From Colius striatus (lineage: Eukaryota; Chordata; Aves; Coliiformes; Coliidae): a stretch of 64,000 nt of DNA. A model generated the notes under the pieces. It saw only the letters and a list, made by a program, of their open reading frames with translations, had not been told where the DNA came from and searched no databases. A program made the translations under genes and the position numbers. The DNA is taken from the NCBI RefSeq assembly GCF_028858725.1, contig NC_084775.1:15583597-15647596 (forward strand). The letters are read 5' to 3'. Positions 1-13,095 of the stretch are shown piece after piece; positions within the stretch are counted from its first letter, which is position 1, and every line of letters starts with the position of its first letter.

Positions 1-599
1 CAGCTGAGGAGCAGCAGCCTGCAGAGAAGCAGCATCCTCAGGAAAATATCACGTCCAATTAACTCCAGCAGCCTGGTCCCTTTTGATTTTATTCCGTGTG
101 CATTACAGGAATCCTGAGCTTTATTTAAATTATAAATCAAATAATACCCCTCTCAGCTTGGCCAAACTCTTTGCAGCTCTTGCTCTCTGCAGTCATGTAG
201 CACTGGCTTACCTTTAATTAAATGTTGCTCTCCACGTGCCCTGCTTCAGCCTGCCGGGCTCTGCCGTCAGCCCGGCGCTGGGCATGGGGCTGGGGGCACA
301 GGATGGGATGTGGGGTGTGGGATGAAGGATGTGGGATGCTGTGAGGGGGCAGGAGCCCCCCAGAGCTGGGGGTTCCAGGCAGCTCCCAGGGCTCCCTCCG
401 TGCTAACGCTGCTTTTTGCCAGGGGAGCATCAGCCACCTCCTCTCACCCTGCACATCCTTCAGGCCTCGTGCCAGGGCTCCCGAGGGACCTGGCACCTCA
501 GTCCCACGGGGATGGGGTAGGGGATGGCTCTAGGGAGTGGATGAGCCCTCCTGGGTTATTAAAACTCTGATGAGAGGCGATGCCCAGGGCTCAGAGCAC

Positions 600-910
600 A
601 GCAAAGGGCTGAAGACCCAACCCCAGGGTCACCCCTCACCCGTTTAATGGCTTCTGGTTACCCAGTTCCGCCTCTTCCAAGGGCATTTTCACCGCAGCGG
701 CTCCAGCGAGGCTCCGCTTGTACACACCCGTCAAATGCCATTGTAATTTCATGAGGGGTTACACATGAGTGAAATAAGATTAATTCTTTCATTTCCAGTT
801 TCTGGAAGGGATCTGTTAATGATGGTTCTGTGTATTTATACACGTGCTATAAAAAGGAGCTCAATTAACTGCCGTGCCCAAAACGTGCTGTTGACTTGCA
901 CTTTCCCTGC
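600..910. other. AT-rich island, possible conserved non-coding element
   Basis: A 300-base stretch with TGTAATTTCATGAG, AATAAGATTAATTC and TTTATACACG-type AT-rich motifs, in a GC-rich neighbourhood, with no repeats or reading frame of note. Possible enhancer; this rests on composition only. Confidence 0.25.
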
Positions 911-1368
911 CAGGAAACGCTGCAAAACACTTGGTGATGGGTCATGTGCGTGGTGGGGACCGGTGGGTGAGGCGGGGGTGAGGAGTGAAGGGGGGATGGA
1001 TGGGTAGGGGAGGAGCAGGGGGACCGTCTCCCACCCGGTTAGAGCCCCATTCTTTGGGTGGGCTTTGCTGGGAGCGCCCCAGCACGTGACAGGGGTTGTG
1101 TCCCAGCTTTCTGGGGCTGCATCGGTCCATCAGCCACAGAGCAGGTTCTGGCTACCATCAGGGCCATGTGGGGCCACTGAGCCAGGGATGGAGCACCAGC
1201 AGCCACTCTCAGTGTGCAAAGTCAGTGTCTTAAACTTAATCAAACACTAATTAAGTGCTGATGACCGAAGGGAGGGGCTGGGGAGTGGCCAGGCTGAGCT
1301 GTGGGGCTGATGGACACGGTGGGGTCCTTCCTGGTCCCAGGGTCCTTTTGGTGACTGTGTGGTGGGAT

Positions 1369-1627
1369 GGCATTGGAGTGGCATCTGGGCTGTGCTGGCT
1401 GTTAGAAGGGTGGCATTAGGGTAGCACTGGGATGGCACTGAGGCAGTATCACTGGGTGGCATTGGGGTTTGCATTGGGGTGGCATCATGGTGATGCTGGG
1501 ATGGCAGTGGGGTGGCACTGGGGTAGCACCAGGATGGCACTGGGGCAGCATCAGGATGGCACTGGGGTGGTGTTTGGGTTTGCATTGGGGTGGCATCACG
1601 GTGACACTGGGGCAGCAGTGGGGTGGC
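1369..1627. repeat. Minisatellite, GGTGGCACTGGG-like units
   Basis: Short degenerate units built on (G)GGTGGCA(C/T)TGGG. A higher-order block of GGTTTGCATTGGGGTGGCAT plus about 25 bases occurs twice, near 1465 and 1577. Confidence 0.85.
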
Positions 1628-2816
1628 CCCAGCCCGCTCTCCCAGCCGCCGTCCCCACGCCACCCCGGCCGGGCGCCGTTTGCCTTTGCCGGGGCGATGG
1701 GCGCGGTGGCACCGCGCGGCAGCGGCAGCGACACTAATACCTCGTGGAGGAGACAAATGGGAAGTGACACGTGTGTGTGTAGACGGGTATTTGTGGTGAC
1801 GCTTTGACTGCAGATAATAAAGTGCTCGCCCTGAGGTGATCCAATTCAGCAGCCGCCTCGGCAGAGCCGTGCGCCGGCGAGGGGGAGAGGGAAGGGGAGG
1901 GAAAGAAAAAGGCCCGTCTGAAATGACAAGTCAGCCTAAAAAGGGAACGTGTGAAGGGATGAATATCTGGGGACGGCGCAGCCCGGCGCTTCCCTTTGTG
2001 CTTTGTCATGGATTTGGTTGTCTTTGCAGGCTCCGGCTGCGCGGGGCTCTGCCACCTACGTCTGTTCAGATGGATTTCTCTGGGCTTTTATTTCTGTAGC
2101 TGGTTTGAATCGAAGCCCCCGAAGCTGAGACACGTTTGTCTCTGGGCCCCTGGCGCCAGCGATGCTCTGCCAGAGGGAGGTTTTTGTCCTGGGGCCGGGG
2201 TCCCGCGGCGCGGGGCTGTTCAGAGGGGCAGCCGGGGGGGGATGCTGAGGTGATGCTGTCGGTGGGGGGCTGCTGGGGCTGTGCTGGTGAGGAGGGGGCT
2301 ACACCGGGGCCTGGGTCCCCCTCCCCGTATCCGCCGTGGCGCGGTGGCCTCTGCGCCACCCATCCTGGGGACACCGTCGCCATAGAAACCACGGCACTTG
2401 GCAGGGTGGGAGAGCCGGCGCGGTGTGACAGCCGCCGACCTGCCTGGCGCAGAGCGAGCGGCCGGGGAGGGGGACACAGCACCAGCAGCCCCTCTGCCCC
2501 CCTGCACCCCCAAACCAGCCCAGGGAGCTGGGACCCACGGCTGCGCTCCCCGGGGCTGGAGGCTGCACGTCCCCGTGAGTGCCGGTGGGTCACCCTGGGT
2601 CTGAGCAGCCCCCAGCAACCCCCCCAGCCCCACCTGAGACCCCTGCCCTGCTCTTGCTTGGGGGTCACCGGCTCCAGGACCCCCCTCCTCACTTTTGGCT
2701 GTGCCATCCGAGTGGGCACTGCCCAGGGGGGGATCCTGCTGCCCCCCCAAGCTGAGGCTCAGACCCAGACTTCAAGGCCTTTTAATTGGTTAGTTAAATA
2801 CACCAGGTTTTGTTTG

Positions 2817-2878
2817 TTTTCTTCCAAGTGTTTTCCAAATATTGAGGTTTCTTCCAAGTGCTTTGTAAATATTTAGGG
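2817..2878. repeat. Direct duplication of about 30 bp
   Basis: TTTCTTCCAAGTGTTTTCCA and TTTCTTCCAAGTGCTTTGTA occur back to back, each followed by AATATT. A small tandem duplication in an otherwise unremarkable AT-rich stretch (2770-3070). Confidence 0.75.
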
Positions 2879-3499
2879 TTTAACTCTTGCAAAATCTGCT
2901 CCCAGTGTTGCAGGCAGAGATGAGGGGGATTTTAGATGCTTTTTGAAGCTGTGAAGACATTGGGATCTCCTTGCTGCAAGGGGAACAGGCAGCCTGCTCC
3001 CAAAGCTTTGCCTCGTGCTGAGTTTAATTCATTTGGAGGCTGCAGCACTATTATTTTTTAATAAGAGCCATTGGCACAGCCATCACTGAGCTGCTGCTCA
3101 GGTCCCCAGCGCCTACTCCTGCCTCTGCTCAGCATCGCTCCCCTTCCCACCCCCTCCTGCCCTGCACAAATTAAACATCCTGACTAATTGCTGCCCTTTT
3201 GCCCCACGGGCTCAGGGAGGCAGAGCAGGAGGGAAGCACCAGCCCAGTGCTGGAAACACCAGTGCTTGCCTCTAAGAGAGGCAGGGCAGGATGTGGAAGG
3301 GAGGGTGATGGTGGGGAGGGAGGGTGAGGTCTGGCAGGATGTTTGGCACAGAGTGACCCCCAGGAAATGCCCCTTCCCGGGGTGAATGTGGCACTGGGAC
3401 AGGTGAAGGGAGGCTGGGCAGAGCAGCCAAGGCATTTGGAGCAGAGAAACGTGTCCAGGCCCTCATGTACTCCTCCTGAAGGACTGCATCCTTGCCGGT

Positions 3500-3735
3500 G
3501 CTGAGCATCCTCTCTGTCTTTCCTGTTCCTGAGCATCCTTCCCATTATCAAGCATCCTTCCCATTATCAAGCATCCTTCCCGTTCCTGAGCATCCTTCCC
3601 AGTGCTGAGCATCCTTCCTGTTACCAGGCATCCTTCCCGGTGCTGAGTATCCTTCCCAGTGCTGAGCATCCTTCCTAGTGACAAACCTCCTTCCTGTTCC
3701 TGAGCATCCTTCCCAGTGCTGAGCATCCTTCCTGG
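3500..3735. repeat. Minisatellite, GAGCATCCTTCCCAGTGCT-like units
   Basis: About a dozen units of 17-19 bases, starting GAGCATCCTTCC or a close variant and ending in GTGCT, GTTCCT, ATTATCAA or GTTACCA. The alternating ends suggest unit types that spread by unequal exchange. Confidence 0.9.
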
Positions 3736-3834
3736 TGCCATTCTGATCCCACAGCTGCTTTACCAGAGCAGACACTGATTGCCAGAGCCCCGATGCTGCC
3801 ACTCCTGTGCCGACACCGAGCTCCTCGGGTGCCA

Positions 3835-4030
3835 AATTGTTTGCCTGACTGACAGCTGAGCAGCCCAGACAGGTCTATTATTTCTACGGGGCCCAGGCCC
3901 TGCGGGCCTGCAATTTAGGTCTGCACTATTAACCCTGCCTTGTTCTCCACTTTGTAACCGCTTTAGTGCCTTTAAAAGTGTACAGTTAAAACCAGGGTTA
4001 ATTAGGGGCCCGGCAGCTGGGCTTTGCCGG
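3835..4030. other. AT-richer island, possible conserved non-coding element
   Basis: Unique sequence between two minisatellites, with TCTATTATTTCTACG, CTGCACTATTAACC, TTTAAAAGTGTACAG and GGGTTAATTAGG. It is not repetitive and not coding. A regulatory role is only a guess from composition. Confidence 0.25.
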
Positions 4031-4254
4031 CGCCCATTGTGTCCCAGCGGAGCCGGGGCCGGGGCTGAGGGTAATTGGGGACTGTTGTGGGTTTGTGTGG
4101 CCAACTCCATGCAGCACCAGCCCTGGATCGTGGGCCTCCTGTTAGCCTCAGCCTCTCCTGCTGCAAGGATGGCTTCAGGGAGATTCCCTCCCCTCCTTCC
4201 CATCTTTTCTTCACCCTCAGTCCTTTGCAGGCTGTGGCTGCAGGCAGGCATGGT

Positions 4255-4850
4255 GCAGGAGACACTGGGGATGCAGGAGATGGATGCAGGGAATGCTGAG
4301 GATGCAGGAGATGGAGGAAGGGAATGCTGAGGATGCAGGAGATGGATGAGGGAATGCTGGGAATGCAGGAGATGGATGCAGGGAATGCTGAGGATGCAGG
4401 AGATGGAGGAAGGGAATGCTGGGAATGCAGGAGATGGATGCAGGGAATGCTGAGGATGCAGGAGATGGAGGAAGGGAATGCTGGGGATGCAGGAGATGGG
4501 TGAAAGGAATGCTGAGGATGCAGGAGATGAATGAAGGGAATGCTGGGGATGCAGGAGATGGATGAAGGGAATGCTGAGGATGCAGGAGATGGAGGAAGGG
4601 AATGCTGGGGATGCAGGAGATGGGTGAAAGGAATGCTGAGGATGCAGGAGATGGAGGAAGGGAATGCTGGGGATGCAGGAGATGGATGAAGGGAATGCTG
4701 GGGATGCAGGAGATGAATGAAAGGAATGGAGGAGATGGATGCAGGGAATGCTGGGGATGCAGGAGATGGATTGAGGGAATGCTGGGATGGATGCAGGGAA
4801 TGCTGGAGATGCAGGAGATGGATGCAGGGAATGCTGGGGATGCCAGCAGT
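4255..4850. repeat. Minisatellite with a unit of about 31 bp
   Basis: About 19 units of roughly 31 bases, GGGAATGCTGAGGATGCAGG followed by AGATGGATGAA and close variants (GGATGAAG, GGAGGAAG, GGATGCAG). The array is free of stop codons on the minus strand, which creates long false reading frames. Confidence 0.95.
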
Positions 4851-5039
4851 GAGTGCACATGCTGGGGGAAGCTTTGGGGCAGTTTCTCAGGGCAAGCCTG
4901 GCTCAGCCATCCCCATTACCCCTTGCACATTCTGCACAGCCCCAGCTGCTCCAGGCTTGACAGGGCCAGAGCTCCCCGACCCATAAACCGAGATTTCCTG
5001 GGGATCACGGCACTGTCGGGGTCTGGGATTTACATCTGA

Positions 5040-5340
5040 GTCTCAAACCGGGTTTGGTGGCCAATTTGCTAAAGTAAAAAGTTGTTTAGCTGGAGGCATA
5101 ATCTTATAAGCCTGTGCTGCCATTATAATGGCTTCTCGTTCCTGCCTGGCTTTCCAATAATGCTTTGAGCAGAGGCTGGGGGTAATATAAAAGGCCTGGG
5201 ATTATTGCTGCGGGCGAGGCGTTTTCCATTTACAGTAATAAAATACTGAGGAAACAAAACAATTTAAAATTCCAATAAAATTCAAAACAAATCTTTGGCT
5301 GCCGAGCAGATTCAATTATTTAGCTGTTATTGAGTGCAGG
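5040..5340. other. AT-rich island, possible conserved non-coding element
   Basis: About 300 bases of non-repetitive AT-rich DNA (GCCATTATAATGGC palindrome, CAGTAATAAAATACTG, AACAATTTAAAATTCCAATAA) just before a CR1. It stands out sharply from its GC-rich surroundings. Enhancer function is inferred from composition only. Confidence 0.3.
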
Positions 5341-5483
5341 CTGGAAAAATAGAGCAGGTCAGAGAGAGAGGGGGGAGCTCAGAGTGGGGGGAGTTGTGCC
5401 AGCTGCATCTCGTGGGAATGCCAGCGAGGGAGCTGGGAGCTGATGGAACAGCTTCTGGGTGAAATGGCTGATGGTGGGTGACT

Positions 5484-6035
5484 GTCATAGAACCACAGGG
5501 TTGTTTTGTTTGGCTTTTAAGCTGCTGAAGTCCCAGCCCTCCCCTCACCCTGCCCAGCCCACCACTAACCCCTGGCCCTCAGCACCTCCATGGCTTTGGG
5601 ATCCCTCCAGGGCTGGGCACTCCCCCAGCTCCCTGGGCAGCCTGGCACAGGGGCTGACACCCCTCTCAGGGAAACACTTCTGCCTCAGCTCCAGCCTCAG
5701 CCTCCCCTGGGGCAACTTGGGGTTGTTTTTTCTAGTCCTGTTGCTCATTACCTGGGAGCAGAGTCTGACCCCCAGCTCACTGCAGCCTCCTGTCAGGGAG
5801 TGTCAGAGAGTGCTGCTGTCTGCCCTCAGCCTCCTCTTCTCCAGGCTCAACACCCCCATTCCCTCAGCCCCTCCCCAGCACCCTTGTGCTCCAGCCCCTT
5901 CCCCAGCTCAGTGCCCAGCTCTGGCCACGCTGCAGCCCCTCAGTGTCCCTGTGGCAGTGAGTGAGGGGCCCAGCACTGACACAGCCCTGGAGCTGCAGCC
6001 TCTCTGCTGCCAAGTACAGGGCACCATTCACTTCC
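5484..6035 (-). mobile_element. CR1 LINE, truncated 3' end
   Basis: Read on the plus strand, this starts with TCATAGAACCACAGGGTTG (the inverted 3' end) and runs through CTCAGCCTCCCCTGGGGCAA, GGCTCAACACCCCCATTCCC, CTGGCCACGCTGCAGCCCCT and GAGTACAGGG-like blocks typical of avian CR1. About 550 bases remain; the 5' end is missing, as is usual. Confidence 0.9.
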
Positions 6036-6849
6036 TTGATGCCCCCAGCCAGGGGTCTGTGGCACATCCCACCCGGCCCCAGTGTGACGGCTCCAATGGT
6101 TTAATGGGCTGGGGGCAGAGCGGGCGGCTCGGCCGGGGCCGGGGCTGGGGCTGCGTGTGCCTGACGGGTGACGGCAGAGCTTGGGCAGAGCTTGGGCAGA
6201 GCTTGGGCAGAGTTTGCATCTCGCAGTAATTACAGCCCGTTAGAAAGCAGTAATTACTGCGGGGAGGGAGGGAGCCGCAGCGCTGCAGCCGCCAGCGTGC
6301 CGGGAGCCGCCGGCAAATCGGGCGCTCTGTAATTTTCCCGGCGGGGGTTTGGTGCGTCACCCTGATATGTGACAACACACCGCACCGCTGCCTTGTCACA
6401 TCCAACACAGCCGGCGCCTCGAGGCGACACAGGCGGCTCCTGGCTTTGCCCCGGCCGGCTCCTGGGCAGCCACGGCGCTCCCTGGGCACCGGGGCTGCCG
6501 GGGGGCTGCCCTTGGCCACGCTGGGCTCAGCCGGGCAGCTCTGCCCGTCTCACCACAGAGGGTGGCTCTGGGGGGGCTGCACGGGGCCCTCCCAAAGGCA
6601 TCAGCTGCAGACCTGGTGCATGGGGGGTTTTGGTGGCGTGGTGCCCGTGGCTGATGCCAGCTCGCTCCCTTCACAACTGGCCCCCTTTTTTTTTTGCTTA
6701 GAAAGGAGCATTTCAGTGGCATGGGCTCATTAGGGATTCTGCAAGTGTCACTAGCTAATTAGTGTCATGTTAATTGAGTATTCACCGTGCTGCCACCTCC
6801 AAGGGCAGTGGTGCTGGCATGAAGGAGAATGCAGATGTGCGTGGCTTGC

Positions 6850-6925
6850 AGTGCCGCTGCACTGTGTCAAGACACACTGTGCCATGCCACGCCATGCTGT
6901 GCCATGCCATGCCATGCCATGCCGC
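6850..6925. repeat. ATGCC-type short tandem repeat
   Basis: Imperfect repeats of CCATG/CCATGC (CATGCCACGCCATGCTGTGC, then four CATGC units). Short and degenerate. Confidence 0.7.
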
Positions 6926-7454
6926 TGGGCAGGTGGGGTCTCACAGCCCCCCCAGGCTCAAGGCCTTTGCAGTGGTTGGCCAGTTGGTGCTCAGGAGGTG
7001 CCTGAGGCTGGTGCTGCAGCCCCACTCGTGTCCTGCCGAGGTGCTGGTGCTCTGCCCCCTGCCTCCCAGCAGCTGCGTTAAATCCTGCTCAAAGGCCCTG
7101 GTTTTAATTGGCTTAATATACTTGTTAATAACAATGTCTATTTAAGACACCTGTAAAAAGCCCATAACAGCAGCTTAATGGGAGGCAGGGCTGGGGAATG
7201 CTCAGCCCATGTGCCTGGTAAATTCCTGCTGTGCCGCTCCAATGGGGTGCCTGGGAACCTCCAAAACTGCCTGGCAGCTGGGTAAGGGCCCCTGGAAGGG
7301 CTGAGGCTTCTGGGTGGGGGTGTGTCAGCCTCAAACACCCCTCGATTTGACCACCTCTCCCTTTCAAAGCCTGGCTCTGCTGCAGAGGTGCTCTGGTAGG
7401 GCCAGGGAGTTTGGGGTCTGTCTCGAGGGCAAACCTGAGTGCCAATGTGTATGT

Positions 7455-7480
7455 GCCTGTGCCTCTGTGTGTGTGTGTGA
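7455..7480. repeat. Short (TG)n run
   Basis: A short TG dinucleotide run (CTCTGTGTGTGTGTGTGAAG) at the edge of the following AT-rich island. Confidence 0.7.
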
Positions 7481-7484
7481 AGAT

Positions 7485-7980
7485 TTTAAACACCTAATTT
7501 ATTCCATCTATTAGATAGATTTTGTAGATTTAATCATTTTCACAGTTGGTGGCTCATTGGATACTCAAGATAAACTCCAAATGAAAGTATAATGGGTACG
7601 ACAAATGAGTTTTCACACCAGAATGGCAGAAACTTGCTGGGGAAAGAGTTTGAAAGGAACAAAAATATATACATATATATAATTTTTTTTCTCCTGCAGT
7701 GGCTTTTGCTGACTCCAGTAGGTTACCACAGCTAATTTCACCAGTTTTGTTCATCTGTAAAATTGCATAAAAGTGACATTTTTGTGCTCATTATAGGAGC
7801 TGCTGATTTATGGCTGGTAAATGCGGTGCTTTTCCATTTTTGGTGAGGTTCTCGTAGCAGCGCAAAGCACCCATGAAATTGCTTGTATAATGTAGTTTAA
7901 ATCCAATCTCAGAGAAAGATTCCCCCGTTGGGTAAAGTGACATTTCCATTCTCCACACCGAGTTTATTTTAGGCCACTTA
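7485..7980. other. Large AT-rich island upstream of the FAM222A exon, possible conserved element
   Basis: Nearly 500 bases of AT-rich, non-repetitive DNA ending about 150 bases before the FAM222A acceptor. It contains a short ATATAT run near 7665 and many homeodomain-like TAATTT/ATTTA cores, with no reading frame of note. This is the strongest candidate cis-element on the left side, but conservation cannot be judged from one sequence. Confidence 0.35.
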
Positions 7981-8110
7981 CGAGTGACTCCGTCAGCGGG
8001 AAGGGGGCAGCTCGGTGCCGTGACCTGGTTTCTGCTGGGACCCGGTGGCGGCTGCTGCTGTGTGGGGTGCTGGGTGCTGGGTCTCCCTCCTCACGCCGAC
8101 AGGGGATTGA

Positions 8111-9334
<1,224 letters not shown>

Positions 9335-10570
9335 GGGACCGATGCTGCTTTTCCCAAACCCAGGGCCGGGCCTTTGGCACGAGCCGCGCTCCCCTGCGGC
9401 ACCGCGCCGGTACCGAGCCGCGGCAGCCAGGGCAGAGGGGGGACGGGGAGGGGGGACGCGGGGGTGGGCTGCCCGAAGGGCTCCCGGGACGCCGGCATTT
9501 CCCCGGGGTCCCCGGACTGGAGAGAGCCGGCAGCCGCCGGACGCCGAGGCCGAGGGAACCGCTTGTCTATAGAGCTCAGAAATCATTTTATCTCCACGAA
9601 TGTGAACAGGGAATCGCTCCGAGTTGCTGCTATCCAGGGAGAGGAGGCTCCGCTCCGGGCCGGGCACAGCCCTGTGCCGTGGCCGGTGCCCAGCCTGCGG
9701 GCTCGGTGGCCCCCGGGGCTGGCCTGGCAGCCCTGACCTGTAGCTGAAGTCTGTAACTTGCACTGCTTTGGTGGAAGCTGGTACCTGGGGACAGGCTGGA
9801 GGCTGTTTAAAACACTTGAAAACTTGAACAGGTTTTTTTTTTTTTCCTTCTTTTTGTGTTAATTTTATTTTTATTATTATTTTTAGGTGCCCAGGCTGTG
9901 GCTCTGCGCTGCCTGATGCAGTCTCCTCCCACCCCTCCTCCTCCTCCTCCTCCTCCTCCTCCTCCCCCTGGCCCCATGTTGGCCACAGACTCCTATTCTC
10001 ACTCCAACAGGAGGTCTAAGACCCCCCTGACCCCTCTCTCCAACCCCACAGCACCCCTGGGAACCCTCCCGGGTCTCACACCTCCAGCCTGGGGGGTTTT
10101 TTCCCCTCCTTGTGTCAGTTCTCCCCCAGTTCTGACTCAGAGGCTCCCACAGTTTGGGGGGACACTCACATACCTCCTTTTTTCTTCTTCATTTCTTTTT
10201 TGTTGTTGTTAACAACCCTCCCCCAACACCCAACAGCTCCAAAACACTCATTAAGGTCCATTATCCACTAATGTAATTATGTGTTTTAATAGATTTATTC
10301 ATTTAAAAAGGAACAGGCTCCTCGCCACAGAGTACAGAAGTGTTTTTGCTGTTTAGAGAGAAAACTCCCCGAGGAAGCCCGAGGTGATTGTGCTCAGAAC
10401 AGAGGTACTGTATCCCTGCAAGGCCTGCTCAAGCACTAAGTGCATTTACAAATCTCTGAGAATGTTTGTTTGGTTGGTTTGGGTTTTTTTTGTTTTATAC
10501 TAAAATCGACCATTCTATTCTACTGTGACAAGTGCTGGCTGCACTGTGCTGTTTTAAAAAAAAACAAACG
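9335..10570 (+). other. FAM222A: FAM222A 3' UTR (end not determined)
   Basis: Sequence after the FAM222A stop: CG-rich at first, then a T-rich run (9833-9890), a CCT repeat and AT-rich DNA to about 10570, which ends in an A-rich run. No canonical AATAAA was seen on the plus strand here, so the UTR end is a guess. Confidence 0.4.
9934..9966. repeat. (CCT)11 microsatellite
   Basis: Eleven tandem CCT triplets in the probable FAM222A 3' UTR. Confidence 0.9.
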
Positions 10571-11050
10571 AGAGAAATGAAAACAAAAACAAAGATCCAG
10601 GAAACCCTCCAGGGGTGTGTCCGGTGGTGTTTCTCCCAAAGTAAAACCAGGTGTCGCTGGACCTGTGCTCTGAAGTCTCTTTGCTTTGCTGTGGCCTCCC
10701 CTGACCCCTTTCCTAAGCCAGGACCCTCCAATCCCTCTCCACACCTTCCTGCTGCAGATCTGTAGGGCACCGAGGAACACCTATAAATAACCTGCTAACG
10801 ATGCTGAGCCATTAATCCTCCAGCACCAGCCGCTGCCTCGCACCCACCGGGCAGCCTGGGGGGAGGTGGGTGCACGTGGGCCAAATCCCGGGGGATTACG
10901 GCTGCGGCCCCGTGTGCACCCGCCGGAGGGTGCTGGGCCCTGGCAGCCCCGATGGGTGCTGGGGGCCAGGGCCCCATCCTGTGGTATCAGCACCTCCCCT
11001 GGCAGCATGGCAACTTTGCCACCGGCTTCTCCCCCCCTGCAGGAGGATTT

Positions 11051-11368
11051 TCACACAGTCATTTGGGTTGTTAAAGCCCCTGAAGCTGCTGCAGTCCCAG
11101 CCCTCCCCTCACCCTGCCCAGCACCGACCCCTGGCCCTCAGCACCTCAGCTCCAGGGCTTTGGGATCCCTCCAGGGCTGGGCACTCCCCCAGCTCCCTGG
11201 GCAACCTGGCACAGGGGCTGACACCCCTCTCAGGGAAACAGTTCTGCCTCAGCTCCAACCTCAACCTCCCCTGGGGCAACTTGACCCCATTTCCTCTTGT
11301 CTTGTCATCACTGGGGAGCAGAGACCAACCCCCAGCTCACTGCAGCCCCCTTCCAGGCAGTTGTAGAT
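11051..11368 (-). mobile_element. CR1 LINE, truncated 3' end
   Basis: It shares long near-identical blocks with the CR1 at 5484-6035 (CCAGCCCTCCCCTCACCCTG, GGGCTTTGGGATCCCTCCAG, AACCTCAACCTCCCCTGGGG) and continues with CCCATTTCCTCTTGTCTTGT and AGGCAGTTGTAGA of the CR1 3' region. About 320 bases, same strand, same subfamily. Confidence 0.9.
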
Positions 11369-12899
11369 TCCCAGTGTTGGGGCAGGAGCTCTCTGGTGGC
11401 TCCGCTCCAGCTGGGAGGGTGCTGCCCTCCCCTAACCCAGACCACCCCCTTGCTCTGCCCCTGCAGCAGCTTCCCAGCTGAACAATGAGCTGGTTGCATT
11501 AGGATAATAGTATTAAATCCCAAATAGCTCTGGGCAGAGGGCAGGGCTCCCCAGCCCCCCAGGTCCCGCAGCGTGACATATGGTGTGTCCTTATCCCACT
11601 GGGAGGGGGCTGAGGGCAGTGGGGGCTCTGCTGCCCCTTCCCACCCCTGCACCCCCTGGCACAGCTGCGAGGGCTCTGGCAAGGATTGCTTGGATCTGCC
11701 ACCTGCGGAATTGGGAGCATTTCTAAACAGATTCCTGCCTCAACTTGCCCATCACTGGCTGTGGGACCAGTCCCTGTGCCCAGCCCAGCAGAGCTGCAGG
11801 CTCCAGGCTTGTGCATCCCACAGCATGGAACAGCCAGGACCTGTGCCAGAGCTGCCAGCCTGAGCTGTGCATGAGGGGACACCCAAAACACCATGGAGAG
11901 GGGCTGGAAGGTGCTAACAGGAGGCACAGCACCGGTTTGCCTTTAGTAGAATGATATTTGGCCCTTGTGCTGCTCCCCAGGGTTGTTCCATGGATGGGGA
12001 CAGGACACAGCCCTGCAGCCACACGCCCAGAGCCACCCTGCAGCCAGGGCTCCAGTGGGCTGCTGGGGTCAGACTGTTGCCAAGGGGAACTGCTCCTGGC
12101 ACCGGGAAGGGAACTGCTGCCGAGGGGATCTGCTCCCAGCACCAGCAGCAGAGAGCCTGTCCTGGGAACAAAGAGCAACTGGGACAAAGGGAAATGTTCA
12201 CAGAGGTTAATGGTGGGGATGGGGCTGAGGGGGAGATGCCATCGCCTGCCTGCAGCTGAACATTAGACTGTCTGGAGGAAAATGCTGGCTTAGATCTTTC
12301 TCATTAAGAAGTTGCCACATCAAAAGGAAGGTGAGGCTGAAGGGCGGCTGTTCCGCTGTGCTGGGCCCCTCAGAGGGGGCTCCCCCCAAGCATCAGGGGC
12401 TACCAAAGCAGGGGGACCCTCTCCAGGCCAGAAACATCACTGAGGGCCCCATTAGACACTCTGCTCCATCGCCATGCCCCTGGGAGTGGGGGTTCATTAG
12501 CGCTGCCTCCATCACATCTCCCACCCACCCTTAACTCAGGAGCTCGGGCAGTCGTTACCTTGCATCAGGAGCTGCGCAGGGCGGGTATTATTTAGTAGGT
12601 TAATTCTCCCCTCAGAGGATTTCACTGTGCACAGCCAGACTTCAAACGTGGAATGCAAAATCAATGTGTCCTCACCTCCATCCAGGACTGACACAGCACC
12701 GGCTCCAGCGGGCACAGGTGAGGCCACGGGGATGCAAAACGTGCAGACACAGGCTGGAGATGGGGCAGGGACCCTCAGCACCCAGGGCCCACAGCCCTCC
12801 CACACCCTGCCAGGGAGCAGCAGCCCATGGAACGCTCTGAGGGGTAACAAGGCCATTTCTGGTCTGCCAATACCTCCCTGTTAAAGCACCGACCCTCTC

Positions 12900-13095
12900 C
12901 CCGGCAGGCGTGCGCGGGGCTGATGTTAAACCCAGCGGCTGCTGTTGCTGCTTGGGAGCGAGGAGGAGAGACAGGCAGTATAAATTGCACGGCTGCAAGA
13001 GGCCTTAAAAAAGCCCATCTCTCACTTTGATTGATATTAGCTTCACAAATTAAGCTTTAGATTTATCTAAAAATACATTTGCTCCCGTGCTCCGC
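12900..13095. other. AT-richer island with PBX/HOX-like motif
   Basis: Unique sequence with TATAAATTGCACGG, a TGATTGAT motif at 13028-13035 that fits the PBX-HOX consensus, and AAATTAAGCTTTAGATTTAT. A possible regulatory element, from motif and composition only. Confidence 0.25.

Noticed and set aside
4255-4850. Regularly spaced repeats reminiscent of a CRISPR array
   Set aside because: Units abut without unique spacers, and the genome is clearly avian nuclear DNA; this is a minisatellite.
3760-4860. 366-codon minus-strand frame of Ser-Ile-Pro-His repeats
   Set aside because: It is the 31-bp minisatellite read through in a frame without stops, followed by unrelated sequence; no splice or start context supports a gene.
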